Translations under genes and position numbers: made by a program
From: an uncultured Gilliamella sp.
GTDB lineage: Bacteria > Pseudomonadota > Gammaproteobacteria > Enterobacterales > Enterobacteriaceae
Direction of reading: 5' to 3'
Length of the DNA: 15,986 nt
Assembly: GCA_945291235.1 (NCBI GenBank)
Contig: CALYQY010000053.1
Span: 1-15,986 of the forward strand
In this document: piece after piece, positions 7,141 through 14,575 of the stretch
How the letters are laid out: each line of letters begins with the position of its first letter
How positions within the stretch are numbered: position 1 is the stretch's first letter
The notes under the pieces: model-generated
The model's input: the letters and a program-made list of their open reading frames with translations, nothing else
What the model was told of the DNA's origin: nothing
Database searches by the model: none

Positions 7141-8208
7141 ATGAAATTTATTATTACTGGTGGAGCTGGATTTATAGGTTCTGCTGTTGTGCGCTATATT
7201 ATAGAAGAAACTGAACATCATGTATTAGTTATTGATAAATTAACATATGCTGGTAATTTGGAATCTTTAGATGAAGTATCTAAAAATAATCGCTTTAATT
7301 TCAGACAAGTTGATATTTGTGATCGAAAAGCTATTGACAATATTCTGAATGATTTTAGACCTGATATTATAATGCATTTAGCTGCTGAAAGTCATGTTGA
7401 CCGTTCTATTGATAATCCATCAGTATTTATTGAAACAAATATAATTGGCACATATACGCTTTTGGAATCAGCTTTAACATATTGGCATAGTTTAGAAAAA
7501 GATAAGAAAAATAATTTTCGTTTTCATCATATTTCTACTGATGAAGTATATGGTGACTTAAATGGTACCAATGATCTATTTACTGAAAGAACGCCTTATT
7601 CACCAAGTAGCCCTTATTCAGCTTCAAAAGCTTCAAGCGATCATTTAGTCCGTGCTTGGTATAGAACATTTGGTTTACCTACTATTATTACGAACTGCTC
7701 TAATAACTATGGTCCTTATCATTTTCCTGAAAAGCTAATTCCTCTAACAATACTTAATGCAATTGAAGGCAAACCGTTACCTGTTTATGGAAATGGTCAG
7801 CAAGTAAGGGATTGGTTATATGTTGAAGATCATGCTAGAGCTCTTTATTTAGTTGCGACTAAAGCCATTGTAGGTGAAACCTATAATATTGGTGGGCACA
7901 ATGAACAAAAAAATATTGATGTTGTGAATATAATCTGTGACTTGCTTGAAGAGTTAGTGCAAATTAAACCTAATGGTGTTAATCACTATAAAGATCTAAT
8001 CACGTATGTAACTGATAGACCTGGGCATGATCAGCGATATGCAATTGATGCATCAAAAATATATAAAGACTTAGGATGGCAACCTCAAGAAACTTTTAAA
8101 AGCGGAATGAGAAAAACAGTACAATGGTATCTAGATCACAAAAGTTGGTGTGAGCATATCAAAGATGGTACATATATAAGTTCGCGACAAGGGATAATCA
8201 AAAAATAG
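7141..8208 (+). CDS. rmlB: dTDP-glucose 4,6-dehydratase RmlB
   Basis: 355 aa, the usual length. It converts dTDP-D-glucose to dTDP-4-keto-6-deoxy-D-glucose using tightly bound NAD+. It is an extended short-chain dehydrogenase: [11 protein letters not shown] (7-17) is the Rossmann NAD motif, and YAGNLESL and [13 protein letters not shown] are RmlB signatures. The catalytic triad region is T133-D134-E135, with Y159-x-x-x-K163 (YSASK). [15 protein letters not shown] follows. ATG 7141 is preceded by AGGA at 7127-7130. It opens the rml operon, with its own unlocated promoter in the 316-bp gap. Its product is also the substrate of the ketoisomerase gene at the left end of the locus. Confidence 0.97.
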   Translation: MKFIITGGAGFIGSAVVRYIIEETEHHVLVIDKLTYAGNLESLDEVSKNNRFNFRQVDICDRKAIDNILNDFRPDIIMHLAAESHVDRSIDNPSVFIETNIIGTYTLLESALTYWHSLEKDKKNNFRFHHISTDEVYGDLNGTNDLFTERTPYSPSSPYSASKASSDHLVRAWYRTFGLPTIITNCSNNYGPYHFPEKLIPLTILNAIEGKPLPVYGNGQQVRDWLYVEDHARALYLVATKAIVGETYNIGGHNEQKNIDVVNIICDLLEELVQIKPNGVNHYKDLITYVTDRPGHDQRYAIDASKIYKDLGWQPQETFKSGMRKTVQWYLDHKSWCEHIKDGTYISSRQGIIKK

Positions 8209-8216
8209 GAATATTT

Positions 8217-9086
8217 ATGAAAGGTATAGTGCTTGCAGGTGGTTCAGGAACCCGTCTTTATCCTATAACTCGAGGTGTATCTAAACAGTTATTACCTATT
8301 TATGATAAACCAATGATTTATTATCCATTATCAGTATTAATGATAGCTGGGATTCGTGATATTTTAATTATTACAACTCCGGATGACATGCCTATGTTTC
8401 AACGATTATTAGGTGATGGTTCACGCTTTGGAATTAAACTGAGTTATGCAGTACAAGCAAAACCTGAAGGTTTAGCTCAAGCATTTATTATAGGTGAGGA
8501 GTTTATTCAAAAACAACGTTGTGCTCTTATTTTGGGAGACAACCTTTTTTTTGGTGAAAGTTTTGGTAAAAAGTTAGAGAAAGTTGTAGCTAACAAAGTA
8601 GGAGCGACTATTTTTGGTTATCAAGTCGTAGATCCTGAACGTTTTGGGGTTGTAGATTTTGATATAAATTTCAAAGCACTGTCTATTGAAGAAAAACCCA
8701 TTAAACCGAAATCAAATTGGGCTGTGACAGGACTTTATTTTTATGATGAAAATGTAGTCGAGATGGCGAAACAAGTTAAGCCATCGAGCCGCGGAGAATT
8801 AGAAATAACTACACTTAATCAAATGTATTTAGATTCTGGATTATTGAATGTTGAGATCCTTGGTAGAGGATTTGCTTGGCTTGATACAGGAACCCACGAT
8901 AGCTTGCTTGAAGCATCATCTTTTGTCCAAATTATCGAAAAAAGGCAGGGATTGAAAGTTGCCTGTTTAGAAGAAATTTCATTTAGAAATGGCTGGTTGA
9001 GTGCGGAACAGGTGAGAAGGGAGGCGTTAGATGCTAAAAAAACTTTATATGGTCAATATTTATATCAATTAGTTGAAAAGATTTAA
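8217..9086 (+). CDS. rmlA: Glucose-1-phosphate thymidylyltransferase RmlA
   Basis: 289 aa, matching the family. It makes dTDP-D-glucose from glucose-1-phosphate and dTTP, the entry step of the pathway, and is normally feedback-inhibited by dTDP-L-rhamnose. Motifs: [20 protein letters not shown] (6-25) for nucleotide binding, [20 protein letters not shown] with the metal-binding Asp108, [20 protein letters not shown] and [16 protein letters not shown]. It starts 8 nt after rmlB. The SD AGGA (8207-8210) overlaps the rmlB TAG stop, so the two are translated together. Confidence 0.97.
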   Translation: MKGIVLAGGSGTRLYPITRGVSKQLLPIYDKPMIYYPLSVLMIAGIRDILIITTPDDMPMFQRLLGDGSRFGIKLSYAVQAKPEGLAQAFIIGEEFIQKQRCALILGDNLFFGESFGKKLEKVVANKVGATIFGYQVVDPERFGVVDFDINFKALSIEEKPIKPKSNWAVTGLYFYDENVVEMAKQVKPSSRGELEITTLNQMYLDSGLLNVEILGRGFAWLDTGTHDSLLEASSFVQIIEKRQGLKVACLEEISFRNGWLSAEQVRREALDAKKTLYGQYLYQLVEKI

Positions 9087-9088
9087 TT

Positions 9089-9622
9089 ATGCAAATTTTT
9101 GACACAACAATTCCTGGGCTGAAAATTATTCAGCCAAGAATTTATAAAGATAATAGAGGACATTTTTTTGAAATTTTTCAGAAGAAACTTTATCAAAAGT
9201 TGTTAAGGATTGAATATGACTTTGTCCAAGATAATTACTCATATTCATATAAAAATGTATTACGCGGATTGCATTTCCAAAAAGATAATCCTCAAGGAAA
9301 ATTACTGAGAGTTGTTCAAGGTAAAGTTTTTGACGTTGCAGTAGATATAAGAAAGGACTCTAAGACTTTTGGTAAATGGGTGGGCATGATTTTGTCATCA
9401 GATAATCATACTCAATTATGGGTTCCACCTGGATTTGCACATGGTTTTCAAGTTTTATCTGATTTTGCTGCTTTTGAATATAAATGTACTGATTATTATA
9501 ATCCAAGTTCTGAGGAATGCTTGTCGTGGAATGATCCTACTATTAATATTAATTGGCCGATGAAAAATCCAATATTATCAGATAAAGATAAATTAGGTAA
9601 AACTTTACAGGAATTATTATAA
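9089..9622 (+). CDS. rmlC: dTDP-4-dehydrorhamnose 3,5-epimerase RmlC
   Basis: 177 aa, about the usual 180. This cupin enzyme epimerises C3 and C5 of dTDP-4-keto-6-deoxyglucose. Motifs: DNRGHFFEIF, NVLRGLHFQ with catalytic His62, QGKLLRVVQGKVFDVAVDIR, WVPPGFAHGFQVLSD, and FEYKCTDYY containing the conserved active-site tyrosine region (131-137). The start lies 2 nt after the rmlA stop, giving tight operon spacing. The SD is weak (GAAAAG), consistent with coupling to rmlA. Confidence 0.96.
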   Translation: MQIFDTTIPGLKIIQPRIYKDNRGHFFEIFQKKLYQKLLRIEYDFVQDNYSYSYKNVLRGLHFQKDNPQGKLLRVVQGKVFDVAVDIRKDSKTFGKWVGMILSSDNHTQLWVPPGFAHGFQVLSDFAAFEYKCTDYYNPSSEECLSWNDPTININWPMKNPILSDKDKLGKTLQELL

Positions 9623-9626
9623 CTTA

Positions 9627-10496
9627 ATGAAAGTTTTGTTAACTGGTGCTCAAGGTCAAGTAGGTCAGTGCTTTTGCGATATATATCCTAATAATTGGCA
9701 ATTGATTACTGCAGATCATTTTGAACTGGATATTAGCGATAGGTCCAATGTCGAAGAATGGGTTGCTAAATATAAACCTGATGTAATTGTAAATGCAGCT
9801 GCATATACTGCTGTTGATAAAGCTGAAACTGAATACGATTTGGCTTATAAAGTTAATGTTTTTGGCCCAGAAAACTTGGCTTTAGCGGCAAAAAAAAATA
9901 GAGCTAAATTCATCCATATTTCAACGGATTATGTTTTCGACGGTTTAAAAAAATACCCTTATACAGAAGATGATTTGACAAATCCTATCAATGTCTATGG
10001 TAAAACAAAACGAGAAGGTGAAATTGCTGTTATGAGTGTTGATTCATCAGCAATAATAATTCGCACATCTTGGGTATTTAGTGAATATGGAAATAACTTT
10101 GTAAAAACTATTTTAAAATTAGTCAATCAGAATAATAAATTATCTATAGTGGATGATCAGATTGGATGTCCAACCTATGCAGGAGATCTAGCTGAGTTGA
10201 TGATTCGTATTATCGAAAAAAATATTGTAGGGGGTATTTATCACTATTGTGGTAATAAATCTATGTCTTGGTATTCATTTGCCAAGCAAATAATAACGAC
10301 AGCTACCAATCAAGGCAAATTGAATAATATACCGGAAGTTTTTCCTGTTAAAACCTCATTTTTTCAATTTAAAGCAAAAAGACCAAAATATTCTGTTCTT
10401 GATATGAAAAAACTAAATCAATATGGTATTTTTAGTTCAGATATGGTTGAAAAACTTGAACTTTGTATAGCTAAAATTGATTCAATTAAGGGTTAA
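9627..10496 (+). CDS. rmlD: dTDP-4-dehydrorhamnose reductase RmlD
   Basis: 289 aa, family-typical. It reduces dTDP-4-keto-L-rhamnose with NAD(P)H to dTDP-L-rhamnose, the final step. Motifs: LLTGAQGQVGQ (4-14) Rossmann turn, NAAAYTAVDKAE, STDYVFDG, and Y124-G-K-T-K128 as the SDR Tyr/Lys pair, then IIRTSWVFSEYGNNFVKT and GIYHYCG. It begins 4 nt after rmlC and is followed 3 nt later by a probable glycosyltransferase. The gene order B-A-C-D differs from the B-D-A-C of E. coli. Confidence 0.96.
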   Translation: MKVLLTGAQGQVGQCFCDIYPNNWQLITADHFELDISDRSNVEEWVAKYKPDVIVNAAAYTAVDKAETEYDLAYKVNVFGPENLALAAKKNRAKFIHISTDYVFDGLKKYPYTEDDLTNPINVYGKTKREGEIAVMSVDSSAIIIRTSWVFSEYGNNFVKTILKLVNQNNKLSIVDDQIGCPTYAGDLAELMIRIIEKNIVGGIYHYCGNKSMSWYSFAKQIITTATNQGKLNNIPEVFPVKTSFFQFKAKRPKYSVLDMKKLNQYGIFSSDMVEKLELCIAKIDSIKG

Positions 10497-10499
10497 AGT

Positions 10500-11501
10500 A
10501 TGACTATTTATTTTGCCGAGTGGAATGCTGACTATGAAAAATATATGGTTAATACCCTTAAGTCTGAGTACGATGTTGTACTTTTTAATAAATTAATGAA
10601 ACATTTTAGAAATATTAATTTAAAACTTGATAGAAATAACCTTCCTCGACATTGGTTTATAAAATTTCATCAATTTATAAAATTAAGACAATTGAAATAT
10701 GATGATATCTTATTATGTAGTGGTTTTGGTGTTTCAGGATTTATAGATTTAATTAAGGATGTTAAATGCCATCGAGTTTTGGTGTTACGAGATACTATTG
10801 ATGTTTTAAACGATAGTATGAAAAATAAAAAAAAATGGTTACAACAAAATGAAGATTATATAAGTAAAATTACACCATATTTTGATAAAATATACAGTTT
10901 TGATTTTAATGATTGTAAGAAATATAAATTTATATATTTGAATCAGTTTCTTCCTTTTACATATTCAGAAATGAAAAAATTGCGAGCCGAACAAGATAAC
11001 AAATCTAATATTATTAAAACATGTTTTTTCATCGGGGAGTATTGGGATGATAGAGCTAAAGTGCTTAACAGAATTGCCCCTATTTTGCATGTAAATGGTT
11101 ATCAAACAGATTTTAATTTAATTAACTATAAAGCAACCAATACTGAAAGTTTATTTCACTCATCAGATTATTATAAACTCGGTAATAAAATTAGTTATTT
11201 AGATAATATTGAAAAAGTAAAACATAGTGATGTCATCTTAGAAATAGGACAAATAGGTCAAACAGGTGTAACTTTAAGAGCTATTGAAGCAGTGTTATTG
11301 AATAAAAGATTAATTACTACTAATAAATCTATAAAAGAATATGATTTTTATTCTCCAGAGCAAATTTTTATTCTTGATGAAAATAATCACCATCAAATAA
11401 AAAAATTTTTAGAATCTCCATTTGTTCCAATCAGTTTAGATAAATTATACAAATATAGCTCCAATGCAATGTTAGAAACAATTACAGATGCTTTCGATTA
11501 A
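10500..11501 (+). CDS. Probable GT-B-like glycosyltransferase, unclassified
   Basis: 333 aa; I do not recognise a named family with certainty. It starts MTIYFAEWNADYEKYMVNTL. It contains DDILLCSGFG, a mid-protein segment VLVLRDTIDVLN and YSFDFNDCKKYKFIYL. The C-terminal half opens CFFIGEYWDDRAKVLNRIAP and ends with VTLRAIEAVLLNKRLITTNK. The FIG...R..L strand and the late E-A-V-L-L-N-K-R-L-I-T-T-N block resemble a GT-B donor domain, as in CgeB- or WaaS-like LPS-modifying transferases. It starts 3 nt after rmlD, so it is co-expressed with dTDP-rhamnose synthesis and could be a rhamnosyltransferase. That is context inference only. An A9 run at 10827-10835 lies within the gene. Confidence 0.6.
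   Translation: MTIYFAEWNADYEKYMVNTLKSEYDVVLFNKLMKHFRNINLKLDRNNLPRHWFIKFHQFIKLRQLKYDDILLCSGFGVSGFIDLIKDVKCHRVLVLRDTIDVLNDSMKNKKKWLQQNEDYISKITPYFDKIYSFDFNDCKKYKFIYLNQFLPFTYSEMKKLRAEQDNKSNIIKTCFFIGEYWDDRAKVLNRIAPILHVNGYQTDFNLINYKATNTESLFHSSDYYKLGNKISYLDNIEKVKHSDVILEIGQIGQTGVTLRAIEAVLLNKRLITTNKSIKEYDFYSPEQIFILDENNHHQIKKFLESPFVPISLDKLYKYSSNAMLETITDAFD
10827..10835 (+). repeat. A9 homopolymer in the glycosyltransferase gene
   Basis: Nine A residues encode part of NKNKKKW in the gene starting at 10500. Similar A8 runs lie in the GT-B gene (3843-3850 and 4027-4034) and near the end of the GT2 gene (about 6750-6757). They may simply reflect AT-rich lysine codons. Confidence 0.5.
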
Positions 11502-11502
11502 A

Positions 11503-12522
11503 CTATAATTTTAATTTTTTCAAGCAATAAATTAAATAACTAATTAAACTCTCAACGACTTTATTTTGATGTAACTTATGTTTTGCACAATATCTCATTT
11601 GGCTCGAAGTGGTAGCTAATAATAAGGGTGTCATTTGCCATGGAGAATTATTTTTTGCATCCAAAAAATATTTTGAACATTCATAATTTTCAGCCCATTT
11701 GTGCCAAGGTTTTGTAGGTCCAATATAATGAATTAATATAGTTGCATCGGTTATAGGATATTTGCGAACTTTATTTGATTTATATTTTAACTCGTAATTA
11801 ATACTAATTTGTTGGTTATATTTTCTATCAAGGTACTTAACTTTATCCAATAATAATAGATTTAACACATCTTGATCTAAATGGGTAAATTTCTTACGTA
11901 AGTTCTCGTTTGTTAGCAATTTTAATGCTTTTTCATTTATATTATTCTCTTTCCATTTTTTCAGATTAACTAGTAGAAAACCTGCGTTAAAATAACCATT
12001 CAATAATTTATTTTCATTAAGCCTTTTTGCACATTTTTCCCACCATATTGGGTCTTTTTCAATAACTACATAAGCAATATTGTTATCAAATTCTAAGTTA
12101 AATAATTCTGCTAAAGACCCTTTACATACAATATCAGCATCCAAATAAAGGATTTTGTCTATTTTATTGTAAAAATAATCTGCGACAATGAAACGGAAAT
12201 ACGTAGCTAATGTCCAGTTTTTTGTTGTTGGTAAATTAGTAAAATAAGAATCTTCCACTAAATATATAGTTATCTGGGTTTTATATTTGTCTGTTAATTG
12301 TTGTAATTTTTGCTGAAAATCATCATTAATAGAATTTGTGAAAATATGAAAATTAAAATTGAGTTCTGAATTAGTTAATAAGATAGACGTAATTGAAACA
12401 GCACAGCCTAAAAAAAAGTTTTTATCAATTCCATAAGCAATGTTTAACTGATTGATATTAATATCACTAGTGGTTCCAATTGTAATTTTTTTTTTAATAA
12501 CACTACTCGCATTAAAATACAT
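11503..12522 (-). CDS. LPS outer-core GT8 glycosyltransferase (WaaO/WaaI/WaaJ-like)
   Basis: 339 aa. It resembles enterobacterial WaaO/RfaI-type UDP-glucose or UDP-galactose:LPS alpha-glycosyltransferases along its whole length. Motifs: NIAYGIDKNFFLGCAVSITS (27-46), TTKNWTLATYFRFIVADYF, KILYLDADIVC with the metal-binding D128-A-D130, GYFNAGFLLVN, HLDQDVLN, and IHYIGPTKPWHKW with H265 and H274. A C-terminal GT8C-like domain (about 280-339) includes RYCAKHKLHQNK. The enzyme extends the LPS outer core at the inner-membrane cytoplasmic face. An AGGA (complement of 12531-12534) sits 8 nt before the ATG. It is convergent with the preceding gene, the two stops separated by 1 nt, and divergent from the MsbA-like gene. 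An A10 tract spans codons 9-12. Donor sugar (Glc or Gal) is not decidable by eye. Confidence 0.9.
   Translation of the reverse strand: MYFNASSVIKKKITIGTTSDININQLNIAYGIDKNFFLGCAVSITSILLTNSELNFNFHIFTNSINDDFQQKLQQLTDKYKTQITIYLVEDSYFTNLPTTKNWTLATYFRFIVADYFYNKIDKILYLDADIVCKGSLAELFNLEFDNNIAYVVIEKDPIWWEKCAKRLNENKLLNGYFNAGFLLVNLKKWKENNINEKALKLLTNENLRKKFTHLDQDVLNLLLLDKVKYLDRKYNQQISINYELKYKSNKVRKYPITDATILIHYIGPTKPWHKWAENYECSKYFLDAKNNSPWQMTPLLLATTSSQMRYCAKHKLHQNKVVESLISYLIYCLKKLKL
12486..12495 (-). repeat. A10 homopolymer near the 5' end of the GT8 gene
   Basis: The + strand has T10, which is A10 in the coding strand, encoding the KKK of VIKKKITI at codons 9-12. The length as sequenced keeps the gene in frame. 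Gain or loss of one base would shift the frame a dozen codons after the start. Confidence 0.7.
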
Positions 12523-12827
12523 TGCTAGTTTCCTGTTGCATTATTTGAACTAAATTAACTTCTATCTAATTTATTATTATTGTTATTGAGTTATAATAAA
12601 TCATGTTTATTACTTATTGAAAAATTCACGAAAATCGATGTGTCTGTTCTTTTTAACTTAATATTATCTTTTGAACAGTTTAAATAGTGATAGTTAATTT
12701 AAATATTCTTTACGTCATTATATAGGTTATAAAAATTATTTCTAGTTGAAAAAGAATTGCAATTAAATTTAAATTCACAAAGTATGTATAGTATAATTCG
12801 ACTTCAAATAAACTTATTTACTTTCTT
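12523..12827. other. Divergent intergenic region between the GT8 gene and the MsbA-like gene
   Basis: 305 bp of AT-rich DNA that must hold both divergent promoters. I see no gene or gene relic in it on either strand. A TATAAT at 12792-12797 is the best -10 for the rightward gene. A 6-bp inverted repeat CTGTTC (12644-12649) / GAACAG (12673-12678) with a 23-nt spacer is present, but its significance is unclear. Confidence 0.5.
12792..12797 (+). promoter_or_regulatory. Candidate -10 box (TATAAT) for the MsbA tandem
   Basis: A perfect TATAAT lies 30 nt before the ATG at 12828. No good -35 is found 16-18 bp upstream (the region reads TTAAAT), so this is a plausible but unconfirmed promoter. Confidence 0.35.
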
Positions 12828-14564
12828 ATGTCAAATAAATATAGCTCTCTGAATACCATTAAACAATTGTGGCCTTTTATTTATCCCCATAAAAAAGCTT
12901 TAATTGTTGCAATTTTTGCTCTTTTATTGAATGCCGCAACTGATGCAACATTAATTTCATTAACTAAACCGTTATTAGATAATGGATTAATGGATAAAAA
13001 TTATGAATTACTTATTCTTTTTTCAGTTGGTATTATTGCATTAATCGCATTACGTGGTTTGTCTAACTACTGTTCAACCTATTGTCTTTCTTGGCTTTCA
13101 GGTAAAGTAGTAACTAAGTTTCGGCAATTAATTTTTGATCATTTAGTCAAAAGTCCTATTAATTTTTTAGACAAAAACCCAGTTGGTGAGCTTGTCACTG
13201 TTATTACATATAACACACAGCTGTTATCTAAAGCATCTTCTGATGCGCTTATCATATTAGTAAGAGAAATAGCTTATGCTATCGGGTTATGCATAGTGAT
13301 GTTTTATGGGAATTGGAAATTGGCATTAATCCTTATTATTGTCGTACCTTTAGTTATTTTTATTGCTCAATTTATTGCAAAAAAATTTAGAAATTCACTT
13401 CTTTCTATGCAAAAAGGGATAGGGAATATCACAACAGCTGCCGATGAAATGTTAAAAGGTCATAAAGAAATACTAGTTTTTAATGCTCAAAAATACGAAA
13501 AAAACAATTTTTATACAATCAATAAAATTTTTAGACGAAGCTTATTAAAAATCGTATTAGTGTCTGGATTGTCAACTCCTATAATTCAACTAATAGCAAC
13601 ATTGGCGTTAGGTTTTATTTTATTTCTTGTGGCAAACCAAACCATAGATATTACCCCTGGATCTTTTACTGTTGTTTTTTCTGCTATGGTTGCAGTTATG
13701 AGACCTTTGAGAGAATTGACGAGTGTTCATCTTGAATTACAAAAAGGCTCTGTGGCCTGCGAATCGCTTTTTGGGCTTTTAAATTCTCCTATAGAAGAAG
13801 ATAATGGAACAGTTGAGTTGCAGCGCGCAAATGGAGAAATTGAATTTCATCAAGTAACCTATACTTATCCTTCAAGAACTACTCCTTCTTTAAATAATAT
13901 AAGTTTTAAAATTAAGCCAGGTGAAACTGTAGCATTGGTCGGGCGTTCTGGCGCAGGAAAATCAACTATAGCAAGTTTAATTCCAAGATTTTATGATGTA
14001 GAAAAAGGCGAGATATTGCTTGATGGTATAAATATTAAAAATTACACGCTAAAATCGCTACGTAATCAAATTGGATTTGTATCACAAAAAGTGCATTTAT
14101 TTAATGGTACTATAGCTGACAATATTGTGTATGGTGCCAAAAATAAATATAAGAAACAAGATATTATTAATGCAGCAATTCAGGCTAATGCGATGGAATT
14201 TATCGAAAAATTAGAACATGGTTTTGATACAGAAATTGGCGATAATGGTATTTTACTTTCAGGTGGGCAACGGCAACGAATTGCGATCGCCAGAGTGCTT
14301 TTGCGTAATAGCCCAATATTAGTTTTCGATGAAGCTACTTCAGCGTTAGATAATGAATCTGAACGATTAGTTCAACAAGCAATAGAGAATTTACAAAAAA
14401 ATCGAACTTCTATAATTATTGCTCATCGATTATCAACTATTGAACAATCTGATCGTATATTAGTTATTGATGATGGAAAAATAGTCGAAGAAGGTCCACA
14501 TAATAAGCTGGTACTTGAAAATGGTATTTATGCCAAAATGTACCAAATGCAATTCAATTCTTAA
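12828..14564 (+). CDS. msbA: MsbA-family lipid A ABC flippase, diverged paralog (copy 1)
   Basis: 578 aa, close to the 582 of E. coli MsbA: a half-transporter with an N-terminal six-helix membrane domain (about 20-315) and a C-terminal ATPase. Walker A is GRSGAGKST (372-380, K378), signature LSGGQ 477-481, Walker B ILVFDEATSALD (D501, E502), H-loop H533. MsbA flips lipid A-core across the inner membrane. The E. coli lipid A phosphate ligands R78, R148 and K299 correspond to R76, R146 and R295, so the last is a conservative K-to-R change. Compared with the downstream copy it departs from E. coli in several conserved places, for example YNTQLLSKASSDA instead of YDxxQVASSSSxA. No clear SD precedes ATG 12828. 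It is either an old duplicate or an acquired homolog, possibly specialised for a different glycolipid. Confidence 0.9.
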   Translation: MSNKYSSLNTIKQLWPFIYPHKKALIVAIFALLLNAATDATLISLTKPLLDNGLMDKNYELLILFSVGIIALIALRGLSNYCSTYCLSWLSGKVVTKFRQLIFDHLVKSPINFLDKNPVGELVTVITYNTQLLSKASSDALIILVREIAYAIGLCIVMFYGNWKLALILIIVVPLVIFIAQFIAKKFRNSLLSMQKGIGNITTAADEMLKGHKEILVFNAQKYEKNNFYTINKIFRRSLLKIVLVSGLSTPIIQLIATLALGFILFLVANQTIDITPGSFTVVFSAMVAVMRPLRELTSVHLELQKGSVACESLFGLLNSPIEEDNGTVELQRANGEIEFHQVTYTYPSRTTPSLNNISFKIKPGETVALVGRSGAGKSTIASLIPRFYDVEKGEILLDGINIKNYTLKSLRNQIGFVSQKVHLFNGTIADNIVYGAKNKYKKQDIINAAIQANAMEFIEKLEHGFDTEIGDNGILLSGGQRQRIAIARVLLRNSPILVFDEATSALDNESERLVQQAIENLQKNRTSIIIAHRLSTIEQSDRILVIDDGKIVEEGPHNKLVLENGIYAKMYQMQFNS

Positions 14565-14575
14565 TAAAAAATTTT

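Noticed and set aside
12644..12678. CTGTTC / GAACAG inverted repeat as a LexA-type or other operator
   Set aside because: The half-sites are 23 nt apart, not the CTGT-N8-ACAG spacing of a LexA box, and a 6-bp match is likely by chance in 305 bp.
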